Shown: piece by piece, positions 1 through 11,600 of the stretch
Numbering within the stretch: position 1 is the stretch's first letter
Layout of the letters: each line of letters opens with the position of its first letter
Source: Batkoa obscura
Taxonomy: Eukaryota > Entomophthoromycota > Entomophthoromycetes > Entomophthorales > Batkoaceae
NCBI GenBank assembly: GCA_030770535.1
Contig: JASVEC010000011.1
Span: forward strand, 496,001 to 560,000
Reading direction: 5' to 3'
DNA length: 64,000 nucleotides
The notes under the pieces: model-generated
Told to the model about the DNA's origin: nothing
Database searches by the model: none
The model's input: the letters and a program-made list of their open reading frames with translations, nothing else
Program-made: the position numbers and the translations under genes

Positions 1-51
1 AATTTACTTGTCGAAAATGATTTATTTGTAATAAAGAATAAACATATATAT

Positions 52-149
52 GGGGGTGTTTTTTTGGCTTCATCACTTTTTCCGTTTTTTAAGTGCTATT
101 TAAGTGGAAAAATTGTTAGTAAAATTCTTAAATACAAAAATACATCCTC
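52..149 (+). repeat. 98-bp MITE, copy 1
   Basis: Starts GGGGGTGT, ends ACATCCTC, and is flanked on both sides by ATAT, read as a 4-bp target-site duplication. The internal sequence (TTTTTTAAGTGCTATTT then GTTAGTAAAATTCTTAAA) is shared with all the other copies in this window. It lies about 180 bases upstream of the trypsin start codon, so it sits in that gene's promoter region. Confidence 0.9.
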
Positions 150-328
150 ATATAGTAAATATATAAATGGAAACCCAATATACAAATTAGATAACCTGCT
201 AATTAAAGTTATAAGTAAAATCACATTGTATAAGTATGACAGACAGAACCAAATAAAAATTAAAAATAAATTAAAAATATAGCTATAAAAACTAACCCAA
301 AATTACTAAAAACTTGTATGATAACTTA

Positions 329-1099
329 ATGAAATTTACTTTTATCTTTACTCTTCTTAGTGCTGCTATTACTGCTGGTATTCCTTCCGAAATCCCACCT
401 GGTCGTATTGTAGGTGGTTATGAGGTATCTCCAAGATTTAAATACCCTTGGGTAGTATCCCTTGACTATGATGGCTTCCATTTCTGTGGTGGTACTTTAT
501 ATAATGGGAACACTGTTATTTCAGCTGCTCATTGTGCAAAAAGAGATATCTCACTATGGACTGCTCGTGTGCATCGTCATAATTTGAACGCAACTGAATC
601 TTCTGAACAAGGAAAAACTTACAATATCAAATCTCGTATTGTTCATCCATACTATAGATTACGCACTCGAGCATATGATATATCTATTTGGAAGCTTGAT
701 AATGCTTCTGGACCGTCTACTGGTATTAAAATTGATACTGGTACCTATTCTAATACTGATAACACCCTCCTCAAAGTTATTGGCTGGGGTGCTACTTCTT
801 ATGGCGGTAGCCTTTCATCAGTTCTTTTAGAGGTAAAAACACCAGTATTTAATATTGGTAACTGTAAGGAAGCTTATCCAATCTTGGATACTGAATCTCA
901 ATTTTGCGCTGCTTATCCAGAAGGTGGTAAAGATTCGTGCCAAGGCGATTCTGGAGGTCCAATGTTCATTGAAGAAGGTACTACTCCAATATTAGTCGGC
1001 ATCGTCTCATGGGGTGAAGGCTGTGCTCTTAAAGGCAAACCAGGTGTGTATACTCGCGCTTCAGCCGCTGTCGATTTTATAAAGGAAAATTCTAAATAA
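329..1099 (+). CDS. Secreted trypsin-like serine protease (S1 family)
   Basis: Single-exon 256-residue protein. The first ATG of the frame, at 329, begins a hydrophobic signal peptide (MKFTFIFTLLSAAITAG), so I start there. A short pro-segment ends in R followed by IVGG, the classic trypsin activation site. The catalytic triad is complete: His68 in AAHC, Asp117 in AYDIS, Ser208 in GDSGGP. Asp202, six residues before the serine, gives trypsin-type cleavage after Arg or Lys. The final GKPGVYTR motif is also typical. It is expected to be secreted and to degrade external protein. Insect-associated fungi of the Entomophthorales often carry such enzymes, but the host role is inference. Length and motifs look intact. 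Confidence 0.95.
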   Translation: MKFTFIFTLLSAAITAGIPSEIPPGRIVGGYEVSPRFKYPWVVSLDYDGFHFCGGTLYNGNTVISAAHCAKRDISLWTARVHRHNLNATESSEQGKTYNIKSRIVHPYYRLRTRAYDISIWKLDNASGPSTGIKIDTGTYSNTDNTLLKVIGWGATSYGGSLSSVLLEVKTPVFNIGNCKEAYPILDTESQFCAAYPEGGKDSCQGDSGGPMFIEEGTTPILVGIVSWGEGCALKGKPGVYTRASAAVDFIKENSK

Positions 1100-1342
1100 A
1101 ATTATTACTAATAATAATGTTAACATTATTTATAAAATTTATAAGTCGTGAAGTCATTACATTCTTGATTTTACCTTATATAATTCTGCAAAAGATTTAT
1201 AAATTAAATAATAAAAAGTAGATATTTTAAGTTTAAAATTTTTTGAATTGTATTAACAAATATAAGTTTAAACTATATACTACCATTTGGATTTTTAACT
1301 GGGTTGTTATGTATAATATACTAATTTTAAGTGATCCTATAT

Positions 1343-1440
1343 GGGGATGTTTTTTTTGGTTTCATTATTTTTTCCATTTTTTAAGCGCTATTTGAGCGGG
1401 AAAATTGTTAGTAAAATTCTTAACATAAAAATACATCCCC
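1343..1440 (+). repeat. 98-bp MITE, copy 2
   Basis: GGGGATGT...ACATCCCC with perfect ATAT flanks at 1339-1342 and 1441-1444. The core AAGCGCTATTTGAGCGG is the commonest form in the window, so this is close to a consensus copy. Confidence 0.92.
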
Positions 1441-1630
1441 ATATAGTGATAAATGTCAAGCAAAATGCTATTGAAATGTAAAAACGGGTCATGGTTGAAA
1501 TAATTTTAAAGCTGAATATTTAAATTAATATTAGAAGTTCCCCTATGAAAAACGTATAAAATCCAATACAACTATTATACATACATGGCTATAAGATGAA
1601 ATAAAACTTGAAGAAGAATGGCAATCATAC

Positions 1631-1726
1631 GGGGATGTCTTTTTTGATTTCATTACTTTTCCCATTTTTTAAGTGCTATTTGAATGGAAAGGTTGTTAGT
1701 AAAATTCTTAAGAAAAATACATCCCC
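1631..1726 (+). repeat. 98-bp MITE, copy 3, with altered flanks
   Basis: GGGGATGT...ACATCCCC, about 96 bp. The flanks are ATAC on the left and GTAT on the right. They are complementary to each other, not a direct repeat, unlike the other copies. Confidence 0.88.
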
Positions 1727-2376
1727 GTATAGTTTTTCAATCCACCAAGATTACCATAACCTTGAGTAAACTCAATAATCTCCTAAATAAAACACATGCT
1801 TCTTAGGCTTAGTAGTTTAACAAAGAATCAATGACATAATGTATCTAAATAGTAAAAATCTAACATCCTCAATTAAAGCTTTAGAGTTAAAAGATAGTAT
1901 TTATATAAACAATAAATGAAAATTGATATTTATAAAAAGTTTCAAATGTATCTATGAAGTTTGATTTCTGAGAAATATCAAGGTTCAAAAACGGCTATCC
2001 TTTTCCTTATATTTGTTATAATGTTAAATTAAAGTTAATTATCAATGATAGAACAATTATATCCCTTAACACAAATCACTTTTAAATTTATTCAATAGTT
2101 AAATTAAATACAATAAAGGCTTCTTTATCTCATTATTTCACTTCAAGCAGTTAAATTTATTTTGAATAGCCACGTTGAAACCAAGCTCTAATTTTCGATG
2201 ACATTTATAGTGGTTTGGAAGCAAATTTACTGCCAATAAAATTCAATAAGAAAAGTGATTTAATAAATTAGTACAGCCAATAAAAATTCAGTATTCATTT
2301 AGATTTTTACAAGTGCTAGATGATATAAAAGTTATAAAGGTTTAAACATCTCTTATTACGAGAATATAATAGGACA

Positions 2377-4735
2377 ATGACAGTCTTACTGGATATATGC
2401 CAATGCATCGAGGTGGGTAGGGAACTAATATCTGAAGGAGAAGAAACCAAAATACTTACTGGACAAATGAGTAAAATTACCCGTAAAGTAAAGAGAGGGG
2501 AATTGATAATCGAGGATATTAAAAAGAATTTTGACGCCGATGAAGAGCCTAATACAAAACGATTAGGGATTGTGGTAAAGAATTATTTATCAATATTAGC
2601 ATCTTGTTTAGAATTTGTGCAAGCATTGAATAAAAAATATGCAATCACTAATATGCTAAATTCAGAAAATCATAAGAAAGCACTTTACTCTATTTTAAAT
2701 GATATCGAACAAGCCATTTTTGAATTAGACACTGAAGCATGTTTAATCGAAAGATTAAACTTTGAAAAGGCCAAGAAGAGCATGCAAGCTATAGCTGAAG
2801 AAGATAAAGTATTAAATTCCGTGGTTGTTCAAAATGAAACTAAAGTTGATAATAAAGGTAAATTTTTATCAAAAGTAATTATAATTATTTTACAAGAGTA
2901 TAGTAACTACAGATACAAACCATGAAGGTAAAAAAACCGAAATCAGCGTTGAATCTAAAAATAAGGAAGAAAATGAAGTTTTGCCATCTAAATTAACTTC
3001 AAACCAACCAGAAAATGACATACCATCATCCTCGGATTTAAATGCTAGCAACGCTGAAAGCAATATTAATATTATAAATGACTCAAAGCCAGAGAATATG
3101 GCTATTAGCCAAGAACAACCCAATATTATTGGAACAAAAGGTGAGAGTAGGATTAATTCAACAGGTATTAATATTCAACAAGTGCACCAAAAGTTAGATA
3201 ACGTCGGTTCCAAAGATACAAAGATACAACTAGAAGTAAATTTGAATGTAAATAGCGCCATTAGTAATGTTAAGGAGGATGAGGTACATCAACTAACACA
3301 AGAGATGGAAGAAATGAAAATAGAAAAGCCTTATAATATATTAAGTGAGGAGTTCAAAGCATTTCTGAAAACCCATTATATCCCAGGTGGTAATTTAGTT
3401 CAAGAAGACAATCTGAATAAGAATAAAAATGTTAATGAGTTTGAGCACTATAAAATAAAGAAATATAAAATCTATTTTCCAGGATGTGTAGAATTGGTTG
3501 AAGAAAAAAGTTATGTAAATAAGTATCAAGATAATTTAAAAATGATATTAAAAGAGATAGCCAATTTACATAATTTACAGGGATCCCCTTATGTTGTTCG
3601 TTTGTTTGGAATAACAGATTCTAGTTTTGGGATGCCTGACTTTTATCCTTACTCAGTTTTGGTTGAAACTACTTCTAGTGGTTGTTTATATGATTATATA
3701 AAATATGGCAAAAATAAAGGAGTAGAGTTCAATTTGACCTTAATGGAAGACATTGCACACGGTTTAGTTTATCTCCATCACACTCGTAATTTCAGTCATA
3801 ATAACCTAAATGCATATAACATATTAATCACTGAAAGTAATCGGGGAAAAATTACAGGCTTCGAATTTTCAGTAAAATCAAGCAGCACCAATAATGATGT
3901 CAATAATTATTCCATATTTAATCTATATAAAAATGATGCAAATAATATACCATTAAGCAAATTAATTTGGTTGGATCCATATTATGTTAACAGTTCTAAT
4001 CAAAATATATCAAATTATTATAATGATATTTATAGTTATGGTTTATTATTTTTTAGTTTATTCTCGTTAACACTACCTTATGATAAATTAACCAAAGAAG
4101 AAGTTTATAATAATATGAAAAACAATATGACACCAAACAAACATTTAATAAATCAACAATATCATTTACTATTGGAGCGCACATGGGATCCAAAGCCAGA
4201 AAATCGACCAAATGCCCATCAATTATTGAGTTTGCTAAACGAACCAGTCCATCTCATTCTTCCAGATCAACAATATCACCTACAACCCCAATTTCAATTA
4301 CCACCTTCCCCTTCTAATTTCTTTTCTCCTCAATTTCAAGATGCTAATATCTCATCAATGCCACAACTACCACCAACAAATCCCAACCTCAATTATTATA
4401 GTATGCCAATGATGCCATTTCCTAATGTTTCAAGTTATAATCCAAGTTCAAATCCATCTCCTTATACTACTCCCCAAACAACATTATCTCCCACTAATTT
4501 TAATCCATCATTTCCCACTTTTCCAAATCATAATATGGTAAATAGCTCCAATAAGAATAATGCTATTGGTCAAAATCTCAATTATTCAAATACACCATCA
4601 CACAGCACTAGTAGTCTCAATTCTATTAAATACACCAATTCGCCTATGATGCCGCCACCTTTGCCATCTAAAAACAATGATGAAAATAATAATTCTGGAG
4701 TTAAGTTACCACCTTTACCACCTAGGAGAAGATGA
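2377..4735 (+). CDS. Kinase-like protein with N-terminal helical domain, probable pseudokinase
   Basis: Two exons, 2377..2857 and 2904..4735, with a GTAAAT...TATAG intron, giving 770 residues. Residues 1-160 are mostly helical. They resemble the helical-bundle N-termini seen in MLKL-like and HeLo-type kinase proteins of fungi; that comparison is by pattern only. A low-complexity linker leads to a kinase fold at about 340-620: PYVVRLFGI, VLVETTSSGCLYDYI, then SHNNLNAYNIL where active kinases have HRDLKxxNIL. Asp of HRD is Asn461, and DFG reads GFE (479-481). No convincing VAIK lysine is visible. The lobe still keeps DIYSYGLLFF and RPNAHQLL. The tail is Pro/Asn-rich and ends LPPLPPRRR, which may bind SH3-type domains. 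It is probably a scaffold or switch, not an enzyme. The split is fixed by the in-frame splice; the function is unknown. Confidence 0.8.
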
Positions 4736-4909
4736 AATGAAAAACATTGATTAAAGTTAACTATTAAATTTATTTGCTAGGCCCAATTTTTGAATAATTA
4801 AACAAACTTAATGTCTATTTGAATAAAACACTTTTACTATTGGTTTGGTAATGCTTTTATACATTTCTGAAATGTTAATATTTTCTTAAATACTCCAAAA
4901 AAGTATGTT

Positions 4910-4982
4910 TGCTCCGTATAGGGGTCGAACCTATGACCTTAGCGTTATTAGCACCACGCTCTGCCAACTGAGCTAACGGAGC
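4910..4982 (-). tRNA. tRNA-Ile(AAT)
   Basis: Full cloverleaf on the minus strand. The acceptor stem GCTCCGT pairs with ACGGAGC. The D-arm is GCTC/GAGC, the anticodon stem TGGTG/CGCTA, and the loop CTAATAA, giving anticodon AAT (read as IAU). The T-arm is ATAGG-TTCGACC-CCTAT with discriminator A. There is no intron. A second copy lies at 62.2 kb. Confidence 0.95.
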
Positions 4983-6067
4983 CTCTTTTCGTTGTCTGTT
5001 TAAGCTGAAAAATATATTTTTAAAAATATAAAATTATTAAAAAAATGACATCAAACCCACAAATCAAAAAAAAGCTTAGTAATAAATACAAAAAGTTCAA
5101 ACATATTTAAACTTTATCAACTAAAACAACTATGATGAAATTAGGATTTTGCTAAATATTTTATAGTATTAAACGATTCAAAACGTTTACTCTTTTTATT
5201 TTGTTTAGTATAAATAGAATTTCGTGCAACATTCTCCACCTTTCACCCATTCTGGAGTTTTAAAACAATTTGAGTTGTACCTTTGTTGATCAAATCATTA
5301 TAAAAATATATTAAAACAAAATAAAATTGTCCTTTATACATCTGTTTTTAAACTTCTTAAATTATACCTAACTTTTGTTGATTCAAAATCTGAAATATAA
5401 TTAAATTTTATTCAAAAAGTATAAGCATATATATTTTTATCGAGGTCTAATATGCGTTTTATAAAACCCAATACCACGTACTACACTCATTTATAAAGTA
5501 AACTTTTACGTAGTATTATCCAATCGTAAATAAGATAGATTACTACTAACTTATGGACTTAAATTAAAATTATCTTAATGAAAAACTTTAAATAAATGAT
5601 TTATAAGAAAAGAAGCATCTTACAAAAATAATTAATTTTGATCAACGCTAATAAAATAATTTCAAATAAGGTTTTAAATTTAATATTGAGTATTACGATG
5701 ATCTATGAAATAAAAATTTACTAAATATAGTAAAAAATAAAAAATTTGAGTTTATTGAAATTAAAATGAATTGAATTGTGCTAAAACTAATTTATAAGTT
5801 AGAAATAAATAATTAAATTTTGTAAAAATAAAAATAAGAATAAAACATTTTTTTAAAAAAGAACAAGAATAATAACAATAAATTTCAAGTTATTTTATTT
5901 TATTGCTATTATGATCTACTAAAATTAGTGAATAAATTTAACTTTTATTTCATTTTCCTTCGCCTTTGGTTTACTTTTTTTCTTTTATTACTAACACTTT
6001 CTCTTATTTAAAGATACCTGGCTGTACTCTTTTAATTACACTTAGTTGCGTTTCACTTTTATTTCAA
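4983..6067. other. Intergenic, AT-rich
   Basis: About 1.1 kb between the tRNA and the zinc-finger gene. I see no ORF, repeat pair or RNA in it. The open frame reaching back to 5966 has no ATG until 6068. The TTTAAAG near 5999-6006 could end a 5' UTR intron. Confidence 0.5.
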
Positions 6068-6955
6068 ATGGATTTAATAAATAGTATGAGTAACGAGGAA
6101 ATGGGCGACATTTCAATAGGCAATTCTAGCATCATAGAACCTTATTATTATACCTTGGACGAAGGTTATCTTACACATTACTCTACCCCAATAATTCAAT
6201 TACAACCCAACCATGATTTATGGGGGAATGAAATTTCATCGGAATCGCCACCTTTAAATCAATTTGTGGATTACTTTAACCCGGATATACATTTAAGCTG
6301 GAATTATCCAACGAATAATAGTAGCAGTAGTGGTAATAGTAAGAACACAGAGAATACTAATAATAGCACCTTTAACGAAGTCTCCAATACGAGTTTTATC
6401 ATAAATGAACACCATCATCCATATTTAAATTATTATAATTATAATCATTATCGCCATACTAATCAGCAGCATTATAACGAGCATTCTATAAATAATACTT
6501 ATAACAATAACAACATAGTTTACAATCCAAATATATACATCATAAACAAAGAGGACAAAACACTATCAAAAAACAAGTCGGATATAGAAAAGGAAAAAAA
6601 GGAAGAAAAAAAGAAATTGCACAATCATAGCAATAGTCCAATTAAGAAAAAGAAAGAAGGAAAATTTGAATGCAACTTTAATGGATGTGGCAAAAAATTT
6701 ACACGACCCTACAATTTAAAAGCACATTTTAGGATTCACACTAAAGAAAGACCGTTTATTTGTGAAATTTGCCAGTTTTCATTTTCGAGACTACACGATA
6801 TGAAAAGACATTCAAATCTTCATACTGGCATTAAACCATTTCAATGCCCCTCTTGTGATAAATCTTTTGCCCGACTCGATGCCCTTAATAGGCATTATAA
6901 AAAGGATTTGAATACTTGCGCCACTATTTCTAGAGGTAAAAAGAAGAGTCTATAA
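6068..6955 (+). CDS. C2H2 zinc-finger DNA-binding protein
   Basis: 295 residues if begun at the first good ATG ([12 protein letters not shown]); the frame upstream is hydrophobic and lacks an ATG. Residues 1-170 are Asn/Tyr/His-rich low complexity. A basic stretch rich in Lys and Glu follows at about 180-225. Three adjacent zinc fingers end the protein. Finger 1 is [10 protein letters not shown]...HFRIH, finger 2 CEICQFSF...HSNLH and finger 3 CPSCDKSF...H with a final Cys, making it C2HC-like. Fingers 1-2 and 2-3 are joined by TKERPF and TGIKPF, standard linkers for DNA-binding fingers. It is a likely nuclear transcription factor with unknown targets. Confidence 0.85.
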   Translation: MDLINSMSNEEMGDISIGNSSIIEPYYYTLDEGYLTHYSTPIIQLQPNHDLWGNEISSESPPLNQFVDYFNPDIHLSWNYPTNNSSSSGNSKNTENTNNSTFNEVSNTSFIINEHHHPYLNYYNYNHYRHTNQQHYNEHSINNTYNNNNIVYNPNIYIINKEDKTLSKNKSDIEKEKKEEKKKLHNHSNSPIKKKKEGKFECNFNGCGKKFTRPYNLKAHFRIHTKERPFICEICQFSFSRLHDMKRHSNLHTGIKPFQCPSCDKSFARLDALNRHYKKDLNTCATISRGKKKSL

Positions 6956-7201
6956 AAATAAAAGTATATAAATTTTATCAATGATTATAAAAATGTTATT
7001 GTTATAATATACTATTTACCTTTTTAGAGGTAAGGGGCAGCAACATAAAAGTAAAAATCTATCGTTATATTTTCTCTCCAATGTATGATAAAAGTGAATA
7101 AAATGATAAAGTATTTTAAAAATATACAATTTTAAACTGAATTTAAATATTGATTGGATAAACTAATAAAAAAATTAACAAAACTAAAAATTAGGATGTT
7201 A

Positions 7202-7418
7202 GTATACTATCTTCACTTATGGTTTACGCATTTTTACAAAAATAGTAAACATTTTGTAATACGAATTTTACCAATTGATTAAAAAAAATTGCACATTTCA
7301 CGTAAACTTGAGACTAAATTTCTTATATCTATAAGGATCTGTAAAGTTCTTTTCAAGCAAATTACGATACTTATTTTTGTAAAGTGCGTAAACCGTAAGT
7401 GAAAAAATAGTGCATAAT
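7202..7418. repeat. Inverted-repeat element (about 217 bp)
   Basis: The left arm contains CTTCACTTATGGTTTACGCA and then TTTACAAAAATA. The right arm carries the reverse complement (TATTTTTGTAAA then GTGCGTAAACCGTAAGTG). The arms are about 40 bp and imperfect. No ORF lies inside, so it is a short non-autonomous element of unknown family, distinct from the 98-bp MITEs. Confidence 0.65.
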
Positions 7419-7973
7419 ATTTTGCACAAGATATTTCATTTTAATTTGAAAATTTATAATTTTTTTCTTACAAATTTTAAACAAAAAAATTTCACAATTT
7501 TTCAAGTTTCTATGATATTTTACCGATTTTTTGTGTCTTTTGCTAGTATTTTTATTAGCTTTTTAGTTTCAATGTTAGCAAGTTGAGTTATGATATTTTA
7601 ATATAAATCTGTTAAACTTCATATTTTTAAAATTATCATATTTTTCAAAAATGATTTATTAAAAGTGACATAGTTTTCACATATTTTTTGATAGTTTTCA
7701 ATGTAAAATTACAAATATAAAGTGGGTAATGTTTTGTTTAATATTATAATTTTTAAGATTTTACATACACTTTTACCTATGAGACAGTTCAAAAAAGAAG
7801 TAGACTTTATAAACAATTACTAACGTTAAATCGGAAATATCGCCAAAGTTGATATTAAATGTTAGTCACTATCTTTCTACATAATTATATATTTTAATGG
7901 CTTATATAAATTATTCTAGTAGATTCTGAACATTTGTAATTTGAAACAGTTAATTTATAGTACACCAATATAT

Positions 7974-8072
7974 GAGGATGTTTTTTTTAGTTTCATTACT
8001 TTTTCCATTTTTTAAGCGCTATTTGAGCGGAAAAATTGTTAGTAAAATTTTTAAACAAAAAGATACATCCCC
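7974..8072 (+). repeat. 98-bp MITE, copy 4
   Basis: Begins GAGGATGT, ends ACATCCCC, with ATAT on both sides (7970-7973, 8073-8076). The internal AAGCGCTATTTGAGCGG core is intact. Confidence 0.92.
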
Positions 8073-8571
8073 ATATTGTTATTTGGGTAAATTGTTGCTC
8101 AGAAAATACTAATAAAAGTTCGAATAGTCAAAACTAAAACTAAAACTATTAGTTAATCTTTTAAATAAAGTTAAACTAATTTTTTTTAATATTTGTTACT
8201 AAACATTTATATGTATGATTTAATTGAATAAGCTCAACAAATAAGAAGCTCAATGCTTTTATATGAATTCCTCAAGAATTATCCAAATAAATTAAATTAT
8301 TATTGCTGGTCCAATTTAAATGTGGATTGGGCATTTTAATCTTATGTTTGCTAAATATAAAAATAGAAATAACGTTCATGATTTAACTTAACTGATACAA
8401 AATTGAAAATACCTAATTCATGTTTAAATTGGGATAATAGTATAATCACCGGATAATACTTCAATGTAAAAACATACATTTAATTTCAAAGTATTATTAA
8501 ATGTTTAAGTATCCGTTTTATTACATGATTCTTATAAAGCTATATAAATAAGCTATATTTAAATTAAAAAC

Positions 8572-8580
8572 TATAAAAAG
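8572..8580 (+). promoter_or_regulatory. TATA-like box of ABC transporter 1
   Basis: TATAAAAAG 38-46 bases before the ATG at 8618. It is a plausible TATA element by sequence and distance, without other support. Confidence 0.35.
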
Positions 8581-8617
8581 GTGATTGAGGTAACTCAGAA
8601 ATAGTAACCTAATAAAT

Positions 8618-11600
8618 ATGTTCAATTTTAATAAGAAATATAATAACGAAGTGAACGAAAAGGATATTGGGTTAGAAGAAGAAAAAGAAGAAGAAAAGAG
8701 TGTAGAAAATGTACCTTTCCTTAAATTATTCAAATTTGCTACAGCTAAAGACAAATTATTAATATCTTTTGCATCATCAGTTTCTATTATTAATGGTATA
8801 TCTCAACCAATTTTATTTTTATTATTCTCCCAAGCCATTAGCTTATTTGGTGACTATCAAAAGAGTTACTCTGAGAATCCAGATCTCGCTAATAAAACAT
8901 TAAGAGAGACTGTTGATTTCTTATGTATTATGTTTGTCATAGTTGGAGCTATTACTGCAGTCGCTGCTTACTTTCAATTGTCACTTTGGTTAATGGTTGG
9001 GGAAAGTCAGGCTGTAAGAATCAGAAACAAATATTATCATTCGGTTTTAAGTCAAGAAATAGGCTGGTTTGATTCTATTTCTTCAGGAGATATTGCTTCA
9101 CGCATAGCTGGTGATATTAATTTGGTTCAAGATGGCATATCAGATAAAGTCGGTCTTCTTATACAATATGTTACCTGCTTTATTGTAGCTTTCATTGTAG
9201 CTTTTATAAAGGGGTGGAAACTAACTTTAGTAATGTTAACTTCACTGCCACTAATGGGTGTTGCTAGTATGCTCATAAGTCATGATATTGCAGATACCTC
9301 TAAAAATGGCCAAGGTGTATATGGTGAAGCAGGGTCGATAGCTGAAGAAGTACTGTCTGCTATTAAAACAATCTATTCGTTTAATACTCAGGAAAAAGAG
9401 CAAAATAGATATGAAGATAAACTAAAATTAGCTCGTAAAAAAGGATTTCGTAAAGCTTTTTTTTCTGGTTTAAATAATGGTATCTTTCTATTTATTATAT
9501 TTGCAAGCTATGCTCTGGCTATGTGGTATGGTGGTAAATTAATTCGAGATGGGGAGCAAGGCACTGTTGATGTGCTAGCTGTCTTTTTTAATGTTCTAGT
9601 TGGATCTATGGTATTAGGCATGACCTCCCCTTCTCTTACTGCTATTGCTACAGCACAAGGTGCTGCTACTAAACTATTCGAAATCATTGAAAGAGAATCA
9701 AATATTGATCCATTTTTAATAACTGAAGAACATGTGAAAAATCAATCTAAAATGTCACCAGTAAAAGGGAGTATAACATTTGAAAATGTACAATTCAGTT
9801 ATCCATCTAGACTGGATGTTCAGATCCTTAAAGGTATTAGTTTTGAAGCATTAAAAGGACAAACAGTTGCTTTAGTTGGTCATTCTGGTAGTGGTAAAAG
9901 TACATGTATTAGTTTGATAGAAAGATTTTATACACCAACATCTGGAAGGATTTTGTTAGATGGAATAGATATCTCTCAAATCTCAAATAAATTCTTAAAA
10001 GAACATGTTGGCTTAGTAGGTCAAGAACCATGTTTGTTTGGTACCACCATTAAACAGAACATCTTATTTGGTTTAAAGAACGATGATGAGTTTAAAGCTG
10101 ATGCTAAACAATTACATGATCGTGTTGTAAATGCTTGTAAACTAGCTAACATCCATGATTTTATCATGAAGTTACCACAACAATATGATACTATGGTTGG
10201 TGATCGTGGGTCTCAATTAAGTGGAGGACAAAAGCAAAGAATAGCTATTGCTAGAGCTATAATTAAAGATCCAACTATATTATTACTTGATGAAGCCACC
10301 TCAGCGTTAGATACTGAATCAGAAAGAATTGTTCAAAAAGCATTAGATAATGCTGCTAAAGATAGAACAACTATTGTGATTGCTCATCGTTTATCTACTA
10401 TTAAAAAAGCAGATAAGATTGTTGTCTTTGACGAGGGTACTATTATTGAAGAAGGAAGCCATAACGAATTAATTGAGCTTAACGGTGCTTATGCTAATTT
10501 AGTTAAACAACAAGAAATTAGAAAGGGTGGGAATGAAGGAAAAAGCAAATACGATGCTGTAATAAGCACTGATATAAATGAAGATAAAGTAGTATTAGAT
10601 ATTGAAAACATTGAATTAAATGAAGTTCTATTTAAAATAGAAAGCCAAGTTAAACCACTTCCAGAAGTTTTGGTCAAAGACAAAAATCAACCAGTAGCAT
10701 TAGCAAGATGTTTAAGAATGGTAAGATCATATTGGTATTATGGACTGTGTGGATCTATCGGTGCGATTATAGATGGAGTTTCTTACCCCATTGAAGCAAT
10801 TATTCTCACTAATGCCATAGAATCTTTTATAGGATTAACTACTCCACAATTAGTAGAGAAATCTCAGATTAATATTAATTTCTCCTCGCTCATGTTTTTG
10901 GTGTTAGCTATTGTTTGTTTTATTGCTGGTCTTATGAGGTACGCTGGCTTCAACACGCTAGGAGAACACCTTACTTATGAAATTCGTAGAAGATGCTTCC
11001 GTTCTTTATTAACTCAAGAAGTTGGTTTTTATGATGCTCCTGAAAACTCGGTTGGAATTATCACTGGTAAACTATCAACTGAGGCTGAGAATGTTCAAGG
11101 TTTAGTTGGTAAATTTTTAGGGCCGATTTTTAGTGCGTTATCTTGTACTGTTATTAGCTTGATTATTGCTTTTTTAAGCGGATGGAAACTCACTATGGTT
11201 GCGTTAGCTACAGTGCCATTTACTGCTTATGGTCAACTTGTTGAAGTATCTGCATTAACTGATGTTAATGAAAAAACAAAGCTTGCTTATTTAAAAGCGT
11301 CCCAAATTGCTATGGAGTCAATTATTAATAAGCGCACTATCAACTCACTAAATAGAGAGACTATATTTTTCGAGGACTATTTAGGAAGAGTTGAAAAAGC
11401 TCACCAAGTTTCCAAGAAAGGCTATCTTAAATCAGCAGTAGGATATTCATTTGCTATGAGTATCCCGCATTTTGTCAATGCTTTGCTATTTTGGTATGGC
11501 ACTACTTTAATTATTTCTCAAGAATATGATTATAAAAGTATTTTCCAAATTATCAATTCAATTATGTTCATGGGAATGTCATTTGGGTATGCTTCTAGTG

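Larger units (their letters stand above)
1100..2376. other. Intergenic, AT-rich, two MITE copies
   Basis: No coding signal seen. It contains MITE copies 2 and 3. It also includes the promoter of the pseudokinase gene, with TATAAAAG near 2325, about 50 bases before its ATG. Confidence 0.6.
6956..8617. other. Intergenic with two inverted-repeat elements
   Basis: 1.6 kb of AT-rich DNA without a supported ORF. It contains an inverted-repeat element at about 7202-7418, MITE copy 4, and the promoter of ABC transporter 1. Confidence 0.6.

Noticed and set aside
5966-6067. Upstream extension of the zinc-finger protein
   Set aside because: There is no ATG before 6068 and the text is hydrophobic low complexity, probably leader or 5' intron sequence.
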